This document shows, piece after piece, positions 50,983 to 60,780 of a stretch of DNA of 64,000 nucleotides (the stretch's first letter is position 1; every line of letters begins with the position of its first letter). Made by a program: the position numbers and the translations under genes. A model generated the notes under the pieces. That model had not been told where the DNA came from. It did no database searches and saw only the letters and a list, made by a program, of their open reading frames with translations. Source of the DNA: Pararhizobium sp. IMCC3301 (lineage in GTDB: Bacteria > Pseudomonadota > Alphaproteobacteria > Rhizobiales > GCA-2746425); assembly GCF_030758315.1 (NCBI RefSeq), contig NZ_CP132336.1, positions 2,633,001 through 2,697,000 on the forward strand, read 5' to 3'.

Positions 50983-52014
50983 ATGTCACCTGCCACTATC
51001 CTATCTGCCCTGCACGAGGATGCGCGACAAGCCGGATTTGATGCCGTTGCGGTTTGTCCTGCCCGGCTGCCGCAGGACATTGCCAGACATCTCAACGCAT
51101 ATCTGGACGAGGGCAGGCACGGCTCGATGGGCTGGATGGCGGAGACTGCGGCGCGCCGCGCCGACCCGGGGACATTGTGGCCGCAGGCCCGGAGCGTCAT
51201 CATGCTGGCGATGAATTACGGCCCGGATCAGAATCCGTTGCCGCAATTGCAGCGCCGCTCAGAAGGCACCATTTCGGTCTATGCTCAAAACCGCGATTAT
51301 CACGATGTCATCAAGGGCCGGCTGAAAACCATTGCTGGCCGCTTTGCGGCGCGCAACGGGGCGCAGGTGAAAGTCTTTGTCGATACTGCCCCGGTGATGG
51401 AAAAGCCACTGGCCGAACAGGCCGGGCTTGGCTGGCAGGGCAAACATACCAACCTGGTGTCCCGCAGCTTCGGCTCCTGGCTGTTTCTGGGATCAATCTT
51501 TACCGATCTCGACCTGCCATCAGACGCGCCGGAATCGGATCATTGCGGCTCCTGCCGGGCCTGCCTCGATATCTGCCCGACCAGCGCTTTCCCGGCACCC
51601 TATCAGCTCGATGCCAGACGCTGCATCTCATATCTGACGATCGAGCATAAGGGGCCGATCCCGGAAGAGTTCCGCAAACCCATCGGCAACCGGATTTACG
51701 GTTGTGACGACTGCCTTGCGGTCTGCCCCTGGAACAAATTCGCCGAAACCGCCAGCGAGGCCAAATTGCAGGCGCGGGATGATCTGAAACACCCGGATCT
51801 GAAATTCCTCGCCAGCCTTGATGATGCTGCTTTTCGCAAACATTTCGCCGGCTCACCAGTCAAGCGTATCGGCCGCAACCGGTTTTTGAGAAACGTCCTG
51901 ATCGCCATCGGAAATTCCGCGGATGCTGCGTTAAAAGAAGCCGCGCGCGTACATTTGGAAGACCCCGATGCGGTGGTGCGGGACGCAGCGCAATGGGCGC
52001 TCACCGCCCGATAA
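50983..52014 (+). CDS. queG: Epoxyqueuosine reductase
   Basis: 343 residues. The cobalamin-dependent N-terminal part holds catalytic Asp near 134 ([20 protein letters not shown]). Two 4Fe-4S motifs follow: Cys188, 191, 194, 198 ([18 protein letters not shown]) and Cys241, 244, 248 ([11 protein letters not shown]). A C-terminal HEAT-like tail ends the protein. It reduces epoxyqueuosine to queuosine in tRNA. Confidence 0.95.
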   Translation: MSPATILSALHEDARQAGFDAVAVCPARLPQDIARHLNAYLDEGRHGSMGWMAETAARRADPGTLWPQARSVIMLAMNYGPDQNPLPQLQRRSEGTISVYAQNRDYHDVIKGRLKTIAGRFAARNGAQVKVFVDTAPVMEKPLAEQAGLGWQGKHTNLVSRSFGSWLFLGSIFTDLDLPSDAPESDHCGSCRACLDICPTSAFPAPYQLDARRCISYLTIEHKGPIPEEFRKPIGNRIYGCDDCLAVCPWNKFAETASEAKLQARDDLKHPDLKFLASLDDAAFRKHFAGSPVKRIGRNRFLRNVLIAIGNSADAALKEAARVHLEDPDAVVRDAAQWALTAR

Positions 52015-52208
52015 TTCCGCTATGAAAACAGAATAATCAGGCGCATAATCCGGTCACGGACGGTGCAGCGCTGCTGTGGGATGACTGCTGTATCTGACCG
52101 GAGTGTTTTCATGAAAACCGGATGACGTGTGCCCAACAGGCAGCACGCGTTCTGCCGTCAGCCATCCCGCACAATTCATGCCTGGATTTACATGTCGGGA
52201 GACAGATC

Positions 52209-52346
52209 ATGGCCAAGAGCCAGAAACGCAGTAACAAGGAAATCCGCAAGCCGAAAATGGAGAAAAAGCCGGAGCCCGTCGCAGTGGTAGCCGGTAATGC
52301 GGTCAAAAATGCAGTGAAAAGCGGTGCGCCGCAAAAACATAAATAG
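52209..52346 (+). CDS. Small lysine-rich hypothetical protein
   Basis: 45 residues, strongly basic, beginning MAKSQKRSNKEIRKPKMEKK and ending with QKHK. GGGAGACAG precedes the ATG. I recall similar short proteins annotated in rhizobial genomes, without function. A strong terminator follows 20 bp after the stop. Confidence 0.7.
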   Translation: MAKSQKRSNKEIRKPKMEKKPEPVAVVAGNAVKNAVKSGAPQKHK

Positions 52347-52365
52347 CGACCATACTGCACCGCCG

Positions 52366-52387
52366 GGGCGCGGTTAAAGCCGCGCCC
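52366..52387 (+). terminator. Rho-independent terminator after small basic gene
   Basis: GGGCGCGG (52366-52373) pairs with CCGCGCCC (52380-52387), loop TTAAAG, followed by GTCTTTCTC. Confidence 0.8.
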
Positions 52388-52661
52388 GTCTTTCTCGGGC
52401 CTGTTCGGTTAATTTGGATTTCGGGTCGTTCCTGAAAGCGGCCTGGCAGCACGAGCAACCCTTTTAGAAAACATAAGAATCGGTCTGGCTGGCAAAGCCC
52501 GGCTGATCTGTCGAAGAGCTATGTCTTCGACATCGTGCGGGTGAGACGGTGACCATGGCTCTTACGGGTTATGCGGAATCGTTTATCAAATCTTCACTCC
52601 GCCCACTCCATAGTTCCTGAAAAATATTCAGATCACCAGATGATCTTCTCTGGAGCTGCCC
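52388..52661 (+). other. Leader region of the TctC-type gene with a perfect 8-bp hairpin
   Basis: No gene is seen. TGTCGAAG (52509-52516) and CTTCGACA (52525-52532) form a hairpin with an 8-nt loop about 130 nt before the start codon. No known riboswitch is recognised. Confidence 0.45.
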
Positions 52662-53693
52662 ATGAAAATTCTGTCCATGCTGTCTGCCACCATTGCTGGA
52701 ATGCTGGCTCTCGCCAGCCTGTCTCTGGAAAGCGCAGCAGCCGGAAACATGACGGAGTTTTATACTGGAAAGACGATCAGACTGGTAGTCGGTTATGGTA
52801 AAGGCGGCGGCTATGACACCTTTGCGCGGTTGATTGCGCCCCTGCTGGAACAGGAAACCGGCGCCAATGTGGTTGTCGAGAACAAACCGGGCAGCGGTGG
52901 TCTGGCCGTGCTGAACGATACATCTCATTCAAAGCCTGACGGGTTGACGCTGACAGTCGCCAATGTATCCGCATCTGTCACAGCCCTTCTGCTGGCGTCA
53001 GACGCAGCCATGTTTCATTCCAATGATTTTGTCTGGCTGGGTGGAATTGCCTCCGATGCCAGAGTACTGCTACTGGCTGACGGAACGCGCCTGGAAGATT
53101 GGCTGTCAACACTGCAGACGCCACCTCTTATCCGCTGGGCGGCCCTTGGAAAGTCGGATAGTCTTGCTCTCTCGGCGGCGCTTCTGACCGAGGCTTTTGG
53201 TTTGAAATCCAGAATCATAACCGGTTTCAGTGGTACCAGCGAGGCAATAGCGGGATTGTTGCGCGGTCAGGCTGATGCAGTCGTGATTTCGCTTGAAACC
53301 GCCCGGCAATTCATCGATACGACAGGTTTCACCATGGCCGCCGTGTTATCGAGGACACGCTCTGAACTCGCGCCCGAAGTTCCGACGATCTACGAGTTGA
53401 ACAACGATCCGGCCGCTGAGAAGTGGCTTGATTATCAGGTCAATCTGTCTGGACTGGGGCGCGCGCTGATTGTTGCCCCCGGCACGCCGAGGGCCAATGT
53501 TAAGTTCCTTTCTGCGGCGCTTGAGCGGATTCTCACCAGCGAGGAATTCGTCGCTGCCGCTGCCAGCCGCGGCCGGTCGGTTCGCTATACCGCTGCTGAA
53601 GATATCGAGAATATCACGAGATCGATTCTCACATCCGCCACCGAGGCCGATAAGAAACAATTGCGACAGATGCTTGCAAACGCATATTTTTAA
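52662..53693 (+). CDS. TctC/Bug-type tripartite tricarboxylate transporter receptor
   Basis: 343 residues. A signal peptide (MKILSMLSATIAGMLALASL, ending ESAAA) precedes YTGKTIRLVVGYGKGGGYDT, the classic TctC start, then VVVENKPGSGGLAVLND. The protein binds carboxylates in the periplasm. No TctA or TctB membrane gene is adjacent, so it is an orphan receptor that may serve a remote transporter or a sensor. Confidence 0.88.
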   Translation: MKILSMLSATIAGMLALASLSLESAAAGNMTEFYTGKTIRLVVGYGKGGGYDTFARLIAPLLEQETGANVVVENKPGSGGLAVLNDTSHSKPDGLTLTVANVSASVTALLLASDAAMFHSNDFVWLGGIASDARVLLLADGTRLEDWLSTLQTPPLIRWAALGKSDSLALSAALLTEAFGLKSRIITGFSGTSEAIAGLLRGQADAVVISLETARQFIDTTGFTMAAVLSRTRSELAPEVPTIYELNNDPAAEKWLDYQVNLSGLGRALIVAPGTPRANVKFLSAALERILTSEEFVAAAASRGRSVRYTAAEDIENITRSILTSATEADKKQLRQMLANAYF

Positions 53694-53863
53694 GGAGTGC
53701 CAGCGGTTCAGTCCCGTACCGTTTGCAGCTCCTGAGCGCGAACATTGAACCACTGTATGCCAATGAATTATAGCGTGTGGGGGGCCCGGCGGGCGCGCAC
53801 TTCCTGCCTCCGGTATTCCTGTCAAATGGCTCGACATTCATAAAACGTACTCCAATCCGAGGA

Positions 53864-55519
53864 TTAATTTCTGCAACCCTTGCCAAAGCCGTCACCGCAA
53901 TGAGTTTTTAATCGGGCGCTGTCCGCCGCCGTCCAGTTTTCCGGGTTGGTGACCGCGGCCCACGGCCCGACATAATCTGCGCCATAATAGGCATGGCCAT
54001 GGCCCGCTGGAGCGCTGTTGGCCAGCGCCATGTCCACCGCAAGTTGAAATTGAGTGACCACCGGCATGAATCTGAGATCCGGCGAGACGTCACTTGCGGC
54101 AGCTTCGAGCATCCAGGCAGGCGCACGAAATAAGGACGCAGGTTCATAAAACACAATTGGGTCGCTGGAGTATTGAAGGTAGACCAGTCGCATCTCGCCC
54201 CATCCATCCGGCCCGCCCGCGTCATCGGTATGAGACGCGAAGCGTACCAATCTGCCATCGCCGATTGTGGGTCTCACATAGGGACTGTCAGGGTCGCGCT
54301 CGGCGTTGATGCCATTCCACATCTGAGATGGAAATGGCGGGCCAACCCAAAATGCGCCGTCAATCGGATCGTCAAGCAACGCAAACAGTCCTGTCCCATA
54401 CATGGATGACCAGGCGCCAAGGCTGAGGCCGTGGATATAGAGCCGTGGGCGCGAATCTTTGGGAAGCGTCTTCCAATACCCATGAATGGTTGAAATAAGC
54501 GCCCGGGCTTGATCCAGGCCGGAACGTGTCTCCAGGATCAGTGCCAGCGGCGATTGCAAATAGGAATACTGCACCGCAACCGTCGCAATGTCGCCACCGT
54601 GCATATACTCGACAGAATCCACCGCGCCGGGGTCCAGCCAGCCCGTGCCCGTTGGCAAGGCGACGATGAGAACTTTCCGTTCAAATCCGCCGAGCCGTTG
54701 CAGCTCCGCAAACGCGATCCTGGCACGTTGTTCTGGAGTGTCCGCCTGGGCAAGGCCAGCGTAGACACGTATCGGCTGCATCGCCTCCCGTCCGGTGAAT
54801 TCAGATATGGCGGCGGCATCGGGACCCGTTGTGACGTAATCCCGACCAGGCTGGCCCATAGCGCCCCAGTCAATCAACGATCCCTTGCCGCCCGCGATAT
54901 CAGTTCCAGCTGGCGGCGGCGGAGCCGTATCAAACAGGTTCTGGGCAACCGTCACAGACTTGTCCAGTTTTGCAATCACCATGTCCAGGACGCCGTCCCG
55001 CGTAACGATCACGACGACAAAGACCGTCAGTAGAAAGCCTGCGATATTAGCCGTGCGTCGGGGCATGAAGCGGTCGAGGCGCTGGCGCAGGTAATCGAAA
55101 GCCATATTCAGCATAAAACCGGCGACGACTAAAACGGTAAAAACAGCCAAGGCCACGAGCATCATCTGTATGGTATGACCGCTGTCCGCCAAATCCATGC
55201 CCATGCGGGAGCGGATGCCGTTTTGCCAACCTGGTGCCTGGATAAGGCTCAGCATCAGCACGATCAGAACCGGCGTGGCGACGGTAAAGTAGAAGATACG
55301 GGCCGAGCGGCCTTTGAATCTGGGCAGGTTCATCAGCCACCAAAGCCCCGCCATAACGCGCCCGATCAGGTAACCCAGAGCCATGACCAGCCCGCCAAGT
55401 ACGCCCTGCACGAGCCAGTCGCGCGGAATCAATGAAGGCGTCAGGGACGCCGCAAAGAACAACAGCCCCAAGAGCAGCGGCAAAACAGTCAGGCCGGTCC
55501 TGTTGAAAAAGCGCATCAT
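53864..55519 (-). CDS. Membrane alpha/beta-hydrolase family protein
   Basis: About 551 residues. Five or six N-terminal membrane helices (LPLLLGLLFFAASLTPSLIP etc.) are followed by a cytosolic or periplasmic hydrolase domain. The nucleophile elbow is LYIHGLSLGAWSSMYGTG, and VGPPFPSQMWNGI and ASLFRAPAWML follow. This matches the paired Abhydrolase_9_N/Abhydrolase_9 families. GAGGAG abuts a double ATG (55519/55516). It is the last gene of the HlyD/FUSC-like operon, 14 bp after it. The long open frame reaching 55909 is not the true start. Confidence 0.85.
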   Translation of the reverse strand: MMRFFNRTGLTVLPLLLGLLFFAASLTPSLIPRDWLVQGVLGGLVMALGYLIGRVMAGLWWLMNLPRFKGRSARIFYFTVATPVLIVLMLSLIQAPGWQNGIRSRMGMDLADSGHTIQMMLVALAVFTVLVVAGFMLNMAFDYLRQRLDRFMPRRTANIAGFLLTVFVVVIVTRDGVLDMVIAKLDKSVTVAQNLFDTAPPPPAGTDIAGGKGSLIDWGAMGQPGRDYVTTGPDAAAISEFTGREAMQPIRVYAGLAQADTPEQRARIAFAELQRLGGFERKVLIVALPTGTGWLDPGAVDSVEYMHGGDIATVAVQYSYLQSPLALILETRSGLDQARALISTIHGYWKTLPKDSRPRLYIHGLSLGAWSSMYGTGLFALLDDPIDGAFWVGPPFPSQMWNGINAERDPDSPYVRPTIGDGRLVRFASHTDDAGGPDGWGEMRLVYLQYSSDPIVFYEPASLFRAPAWMLEAAASDVSPDLRFMPVVTQFQLAVDMALANSAPAGHGHAYYGADYVGPWAAVTNPENWTAADSARLKTHCGDGFGKGCRN

Positions 55520-55533
55520 CTCCTCTTGTCTTG

Positions 55534-56574
55534 TCACCCGCCGGAGTTGGCTTGTGCGGGCAGCGTGTCGTTGCCGCGCCAATCTGTCAGCATGTCCAAA
55601 AGCGCGACCGCAAAGGCTGCCGAGAAAGCCCCCACGAGTGTCAGCACGATCCGTGTGAAACTTGCATAGGCGGGGTCCTGGGTGGACAGCGCGCCAGCCA
55701 CCAGTGCGAGCGTAACTGAAAACGCGTATTGGTAGACCATGCTGGGATGCGGGCCACTCAACATCCGGCTTCCCAGAAACAGGCCTGACAGGAAGATCAG
55801 GCCAAGCAGAATTGACAGGTGCGAGGACCAGGCGAACAGCCACAACACAAGCATTGCAATTGCGACGCCATAAAGTGTCGCACGTATCCGCTGTAAGGCT
55901 TCGCCCCACACCCGCTCGCGGGTCGGGAAGACAATTACCATTGCCGCAATCATCGCCATCATCATGTCCGATGGTTGCATGACTGAATAGAGCCAGAAAC
56001 TGAGGCCCAGCAGAACTGTGGCACGGATTGCCGCACCAACCTCGATATTACCGGGGCTTGGTAGTGGGTCGTCGACGTGTAACTCTGGAGTCCGGGCGGG
56101 CAACACCATGTAGACCAATGGTCCGATGATCAGCGCCACCAGTGAGGCCTGGACGAAGCCATCGCGCATCGTCTCTAGCGTGGCGGTACCGTGCATCCCC
56201 ATAATCGACATGAGAAGCGCCACGATGATGATAAGCATGCCCAGTGGCGCCCCGGTTTTCAGGATCATGCGGAACGCGACAAAATAGGTCAGCCACATAG
56301 CGCCGACATAGACCAAAGGCATCGGGCGCAACTGTTCCACGAACCATGTCATGGCATAGACGATAGCAATCATCACAATCGGAGCGGCGAGCATCTTGGC
56401 CGGGTTGAACGCTTTGCGCTGCGCCGCGATCAGACCCAGGGGCAGGGCTGCGATAATCGGTGGCAGCGCGGGGTTCAGCAGCGCGACAAAAGCATATGCG
56501 AGCATTCCCGTCATGCCCATGCGCACTGCATAGAGCGGATCTTCCGAAACGTTGGGTCGTGGGGTCACATACAT
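55534..56574 (-). CDS. FUSC/DUF2955-like inner-membrane protein (AaeB-type efflux partner)
   Basis: About 346 residues with nine or ten membrane helices in two groups (ALPPIIAALPLGLIAAQRKA; LVYVGAMWLTYFVAFRMILK; IGPLVYMVLPART, then a short soluble part, then SDMMMAMIAAMVIVFPTRER). Layout and the HlyD-type partner upstream suggest aromatic-acid or drug efflux. The ATG at 56574 (MYVTPRPNVSEDPLYAVR) follows AGAGGG and overlaps the HlyD-like frame only by position of the stop; longer N-termini are unlikely. Confidence 0.8.
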   Translation of the reverse strand: MYVTPRPNVSEDPLYAVRMGMTGMLAYAFVALLNPALPPIIAALPLGLIAAQRKAFNPAKMLAAPIVMIAIVYAMTWFVEQLRPMPLVYVGAMWLTYFVAFRMILKTGAPLGMLIIIVALLMSIMGMHGTATLETMRDGFVQASLVALIIGPLVYMVLPARTPELHVDDPLPSPGNIEVGAAIRATVLLGLSFWLYSVMQPSDMMMAMIAAMVIVFPTRERVWGEALQRIRATLYGVAIAMLVLWLFAWSSHLSILLGLIFLSGLFLGSRMLSGPHPSMVYQYAFSVTLALVAGALSTQDPAYASFTRIVLTLVGAFSAAFAVALLDMLTDWRGNDTLPAQANSGG

Positions 56575-56587
56575 CGGGCCAGCCCTC

Positions 56588-57694
56588 TTAATGCAGGTAG
56601 CTGGTGAATGACCTGATCCACTGCAAACCACCAGCCAGCCAGGCGATAGGATTACCCTTGCCAGCCGCGAACACCACGGCGTGAACCTTGCCGCCGACGC
56701 GCACCTGGCTGGGCCAGGCCTCCATTCCGCCGTTTAACTCGATTCGCACAGGAATACGCCGCGCAGGTTCAAACCACCGGTTGTTGGGCTGATTGACCAC
56801 CAGACCTCCCTGAACGTTGCGACCGGGATTGATGCCCCATGCGATGCTTTGCACGCGACCTTCGAAAATCCGCCCCGGCAACGCGTCAAACAGCAAATTC
56901 ACGGGATCGCCGGGCTCAATGGTTTGAAGCTGATTCTCGCGCAGATCAACCGTCACCCACGCGGCGGCCGCATCGATGAAGGTCAGCGTGGGACTTCCGG
57001 CACTAATGAACTGCCCTTCAGAAAGCAGCATGTTGGTGACGACGCCGAAATGAGGTGCGACCACGGTGGTCGAGGCCAAATCATATTGTGCGCGTTCCAA
57101 CTGTGCTTGCGCGGCGGCAATCGACGGGTTGTCATTGCCTTGGGGCCCAAGCTGCGTGCGTGCACTTTCAAGATTGGCCTCTACTGATGCCACGCGCGCT
57201 TCAGCATCTGCAATCTGCCCTCGTGCGGCATCGCCTTGTGCCCTGGCCGCAATGCCCCGTTCTTCCAGTCGAAAGGTTCGCTCTGCCTGCGCGCGGGTCG
57301 TGTCAAGCGCGATGCGGGCCTGTGTGAGCTCTGCCTGGGCCGCAACGAGCGAGGCGCTGGATGCATCGATGCTTTGCACCGTGGACTTCAGGTTGGCCTC
57401 CGCCTGCTGCACTGCCAATTCAAAAGGGCGGGGATCCAGTGAGAACAATTCCTCGCCAGCCTGCACCACAGCATCATCCACCACGTGCACCTGCTTTATC
57501 TCGCCTGAAACACGCGCGGCGATCTGGACGACATGAGCCGAGACGATGCCCCGTGACGAAGACGGGGCCAAACGGTCAGTCAGCGCATAGAGGACGACCA
57601 TCACAAGGAGCAGCAGGACCACGACAACTGCGATCCTGGCGGCAGGGTTTCTGGCAGGGTTTCTGGCGGGGGGTGTGGTAGAGGTGGCGTTCAT
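56588..57694 (-). CDS. HlyD-family membrane fusion protein (EmrA/AaeA-like)
   Basis: 368 residues. An N-terminal anchor helix (AARIAVVVVLLLLVMVVLYA) is followed by a lipoyl half-motif (QIAARVSGEIKQVHVVDDAV), a long coiled coil (ANLKSTVQSIDASSASLVAA onward, about residues 95-200), the second lipoyl half and a beta-barrel (VTVDLRENQLQTIEPGDPVN). It links the FUSC-like pump to an outer-membrane channel. First gene of its operon. Confidence 0.9.
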   Translation of the reverse strand: MNATSTTPPARNPARNPAARIAVVVVLLLLVMVVLYALTDRLAPSSSRGIVSAHVVQIAARVSGEIKQVHVVDDAVVQAGEELFSLDPRPFELAVQQAEANLKSTVQSIDASSASLVAAQAELTQARIALDTTRAQAERTFRLEERGIAARAQGDAARGQIADAEARVASVEANLESARTQLGPQGNDNPSIAAAQAQLERAQYDLASTTVVAPHFGVVTNMLLSEGQFISAGSPTLTFIDAAAAWVTVDLRENQLQTIEPGDPVNLLFDALPGRIFEGRVQSIAWGINPGRNVQGGLVVNQPNNRWFEPARRIPVRIELNGGMEAWPSQVRVGGKVHAVVFAAGKGNPIAWLAGGLQWIRSFTSYLH

Positions 57695-58282
57695 ATTGGA
57701 TCCTTTGTAAAATTGGCATCGACTTCATTCATAAAATATCGCTTTCTTGCAGCAGGTGGCCCGCCGGCCCCGATCCCCAAGGGCCGCTTGGACAGGGCGC
57801 GATATCAGTTCCATTGGCTGCCGCTGGCAACCCGCGCGGCCCATGCTGACCAGCTTTTCACTGTCGAAAAGCCAATCCAACACCGATGACTGCAAACGCG
57901 GCCGCGCGAAAGCCAACACGCCGGACCGACGAAAGGATACCGGCGTTAAGCACGACGGGCAGGAGGACGCCGAACAGGACGAAAATGACATAACACCGGC
58001 AGGCAGTCACCAGTTGTGGTCGAGAAAATTCGTCAGGCCGCCCATGAAGTTCTCCTGCCTCTACCGGGTGTAACCGCGCAGCCACCTGTCTTCGTGATCT
58101 TTGAGGCAGCCGATTCCGCGACCCCCAAATCAAGATCGCAACAAAAGGCAGTCGCCTTTCAACAAGTAGGCGCCTGATATTGCGGACGCTCAGGAGATCG
58201 GCAGGGCGCGGGCGTTGGTCCCGGGTAGACCATTTTTATGAATATCGGATCACCAAATGGCTCGGAAATCAAAGAACGTGCG
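57695..58282. other. Intergenic region; possible mini-ORF and degraded coding sequence
   Basis: No long gene is supported. On the minus strand, a 12-codon ORF (58007-58045, MGGLTNFLDHNW) has a perfect AGGAG six bases upstream. A frame after it encodes a hydrophobic stretch (YVIFVLFGVLLPVVLNAGIL), which may be the ruin of the small membrane protein often found before HlyD/FUSC pairs. Confidence 0.3.
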
Positions 58283-59038
58283 CTAACCCGTCGCAGCCAG
58301 CCCCTGAATGATCAGGCCAAGCGCCAGCACGGTGAGAAGGCCCTTCAGGGCTGCGCGAAACCGTTCTTCAGGCAGACGGTTGAGCAATCTGGTGCCGAGA
58401 ATTGTGCCGAGATGGCCTGACAGGACCATCATCACGATCAGCGGCAGCCATGGGGCGAAGGCAAAACCAAGAAACCCGAACATCATGATTTTCAGGCTGT
58501 GCTGCAGTGTCATGGCAACTGCATGTGTGGCGACGATGCCGTGACGCGACCCGGCATGCGGGGCATTAATGGCCATCACCAGAGGACCGGTGGCACCGAA
58601 AAACATGGTGAATATAGCGCCCAGAATGCCGTTGAGCAGCACAATCGGTCTGGCAGTCCTGCCGAAATTCGGTTTTGGCAGCCAGCTGATCATCAGAATG
58701 AAAACACCCAGACCCAGTCGCCAGACTGTTTCCGGCAGATCCAGAGTCAGCCGGCCGGCCACAAGCGTTCCGATCATGCTACCGGCTCCGAACCACAGCA
58801 AAATCCAGCGCGTGGCATGACGCCATTGCAGCAGAGCCCGGCCGGCATTGGAGCCAAGCTGAACCACACCATGGACCGGAATCAGAGCCGTCAGCGGCAG
58901 ACCAAAACCCATGATGGCTATCAGCAACACGCCGCCACCCAGTCCGAGCGCTGCCGAAATCGACGAAGTCAGAAAGCTTGTTGCAACGATGATGGCAGCA
59001 AACCACGGCTCTATCGTGCCCGGGAGAATGCCTGACAT
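58283..59038 (-). CDS. TauE/SafE-family sulfite/organosulfonate exporter-like protein
   Basis: About 251 residues, eight membrane helices. Conserved family segments are LGLGGGVLLIAIMGFGLPLT and a second-half ILGAIFTMFFGATGPLVMAI with RHGIVATHAVAMTLQHSLKI. The substrate is unknown; members export sulfoacetate, sulfite or other anions. ATG at 59038 is preferred over GTG at 59041. Single gene. Confidence 0.88.
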   Translation of the reverse strand: MSGILPGTIEPWFAAIIVATSFLTSSISAALGLGGGVLLIAIMGFGLPLTALIPVHGVVQLGSNAGRALLQWRHATRWILLWFGAGSMIGTLVAGRLTLDLPETVWRLGLGVFILMISWLPKPNFGRTARPIVLLNGILGAIFTMFFGATGPLVMAINAPHAGSRHGIVATHAVAMTLQHSLKIMMFGFLGFAFAPWLPLIVMMVLSGHLGTILGTRLLNRLPEERFRAALKGLLTVLALGLIIQGLAATG

Positions 59039-59144
59039 CACTGGCAGTTCATTTCGATTGCAAAGGAGCGCTCAATCAGGTCTGCGTTTCTACCGGCGTG
59101 GCTGAGCCGGCTTCTCAGGTGTCCTGCAGTATACATCAGCCCGC

Positions 59145-60311
59145 CTAAGCTGCCATTGCAGTTTCAACCAACCGCGCCCAGTAGGATACGCCGACCGGAA
59201 TGACTTCGTCGTTGAAATCATATTCCGGATGATGCAGCCCGGCTCCAGGGCCAATACCGACAAAGATGAAGGCGCCCGGACGCTGTTCCAGCATATATGA
59301 GAAATCTTCGCCGCCCATAATTGGCGCCACATTGGTGTTGACCCGGCTTTGCCCGACAATCTGCGCCGCGATGCCGGCGGCAAAATCAGCTTTTTCCGGA
59401 TTGTTGGCGGTGACCGGATAACCCCGGTGGAATTTTATCTTTGCCGTTCCACCAAAGGCTGCGGCAGTATTTTCGACAATGATCCTCAGCCGCTTTTCAG
59501 CCAGCGTGCGCACTTCGGCGGTCAGCGAGCGAATTGTGCCGCGCAACTCTGCGGTTTGTGGAATGACGTTGAACGCCTTGCCGGCCTGAAATACCGTGAC
59601 CGAAACGACCACGCTTTCCAAAGGATCGACATTGCGGGCAGCGATGGATTGAAGATTCTGCACGATCGCCGCCCCCATCAGCACCGGATCAACCGACAGA
59701 TTCGGCCGCGCGGCGTGCGCACCATAGCCTTCGCAGACAATCGAAAACTCGTCGGTTGCCGCCATTAATGCACCGTGGCGAATGGCAAAATCACCCAGCG
59801 GCAGGCCAGGAAAATTATGCATGCCGAAGACTTCCTGAATGCCGAACCGGTCGAGCAATCCATCATCGATCATTGCCTTGGCGCCGGCACCGCCTTCTTC
59901 CGCCGGCTGGAATATCAGCACCGCTGTCCCGTCAAAATTCCGCGTCTCGGCAAGGTACCTGGCGGCCCCGAGCAGCATTGCCGTATGGCCGTCATGGCCG
60001 CAGGCATGCATTCGTCCCGATGTTTTCGAGGCATAGGGTTTGCCGGACGCCTCGACGATCGGCAAGGCGTCCATATCGGCGCGCAGGCCGATCACCTTGC
60101 CAGACTTGTTGTGACGCCCGTGGATGACCGCAACCACACCGGTTTTTCCAAGACCCTGCACCACTTCGTCACAGCCAAACCCGGTCAACAACTCTGCCAC
60201 TGTCCGCGCCGTGCGCGGCAGGTCATACTGCAATTCGGGATGTTGATGCAGATCCCGGCGCCAGCCTGTGATCTCGTCATGAAAATCTGCAATTCGGTTG
60301 ATAATGGGCAT
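59145..60311 (-). CDS. M20-family amidohydrolase (hippurate hydrolase-like)
   Basis: 388 residues. Metal-binding motifs are GLRADMDALPI and MHACGHDGHTAMLLGAARYL, with catalytic Glu in IFQPAEEGGAGAKAMIDDGL, and GGEDFSYMLEQRPGAFIFVG with the late His in GLHHPEYDFND. A lid domain spans about residues 190-300. Reactions of the subfamily are hydrolysis of N-acyl amino acids, including hippurate. AAGGAGA precedes the ATG. Confidence 0.93.
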   Translation of the reverse strand: MPIINRIADFHDEITGWRRDLHQHPELQYDLPRTARTVAELLTGFGCDEVVQGLGKTGVVAVIHGRHNKSGKVIGLRADMDALPIVEASGKPYASKTSGRMHACGHDGHTAMLLGAARYLAETRNFDGTAVLIFQPAEEGGAGAKAMIDDGLLDRFGIQEVFGMHNFPGLPLGDFAIRHGALMAATDEFSIVCEGYGAHAARPNLSVDPVLMGAAIVQNLQSIAARNVDPLESVVVSVTVFQAGKAFNVIPQTAELRGTIRSLTAEVRTLAEKRLRIIVENTAAAFGGTAKIKFHRGYPVTANNPEKADFAAGIAAQIVGQSRVNTNVAPIMGGEDFSYMLEQRPGAFIFVGIGPGAGLHHPEYDFNDEVIPVGVSYWARLVETAMAA

Positions 60312-60780
60312 TGTGAGTCTCCTTCGGGGCCGTCGCTTTTATATGACTGTTTTTAGCGGACTTGCCAATGCGGGATGTCGTCGGCCGGGGGCAGAAATGC
60401 GTCGTCAGGCCGGGTCCGATTTTGCGGCGCATTTTCATCGCACACCTTCGGCGGTGGCACGGCGGTCTTTGCGGAATCGTGCTCAACGCTTGCGTTCCTT
60501 TGCCGCAGCGAAGCCGCACCCTGCTTTTTCGCCGCAATTCAAGGTTGGTGTGTTGCTTTCTTGCATAGAAACAACGGCAATCGGTGAAAAATGCGCTGAG
60601 ACCTTTGCCAAGACCATAGCAAATCAGGTATGCAGAGGCAGATATAATTGTTGAAGAGCCATTCCGTCTTTGTCTTGCAAATGTGGCCAGACCTTGCGGA
60701 AGCATGTACGTGCAGAAACAGATGCCGGCTATTTTGTTGAAACCGGCTATTTTGTTGAAAATTGAACCCTGGAGTTGGCC
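60312..60780. other. Divergent intergenic region with an 18-bp tandem duplication
   Basis: No gene is supported in this 469-bp spacer between the divergent M20 and dacF genes, although frames are open. A perfect 18-bp tandem repeat CCGGCTATTTTGTTGAAA (60725-60742, 60743-60760) ends about 20 bp before the dacF start and may affect its translation or promoter. Confidence 0.55.

Noticed and set aside
52388-52661. Riboswitch upstream of the TctC-type gene
   Set aside because: Only a simple hairpin is visible; no conserved riboswitch core was recognised.
55520-55909. N-terminal extension of the alpha/beta-hydrolase frame
   Set aside because: It overlaps the FUSC-like gene on the same strand, has no hydrolase similarity, and a GAGGAG next to ATG sits at 55516-55519.
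57747-58073. 108-codon plus-strand ORF in the HlyD upstream region
   Set aside because: No ribosome site, shadow-like composition and no recognisable domain. A degraded minus-strand small membrane gene explains the region better.
60277-60705. 142-codon minus-strand ORF upstream of the M20 gene
   Set aside because: It runs into the M20 coding region in another frame and is Arg/Cys-rich without pattern.
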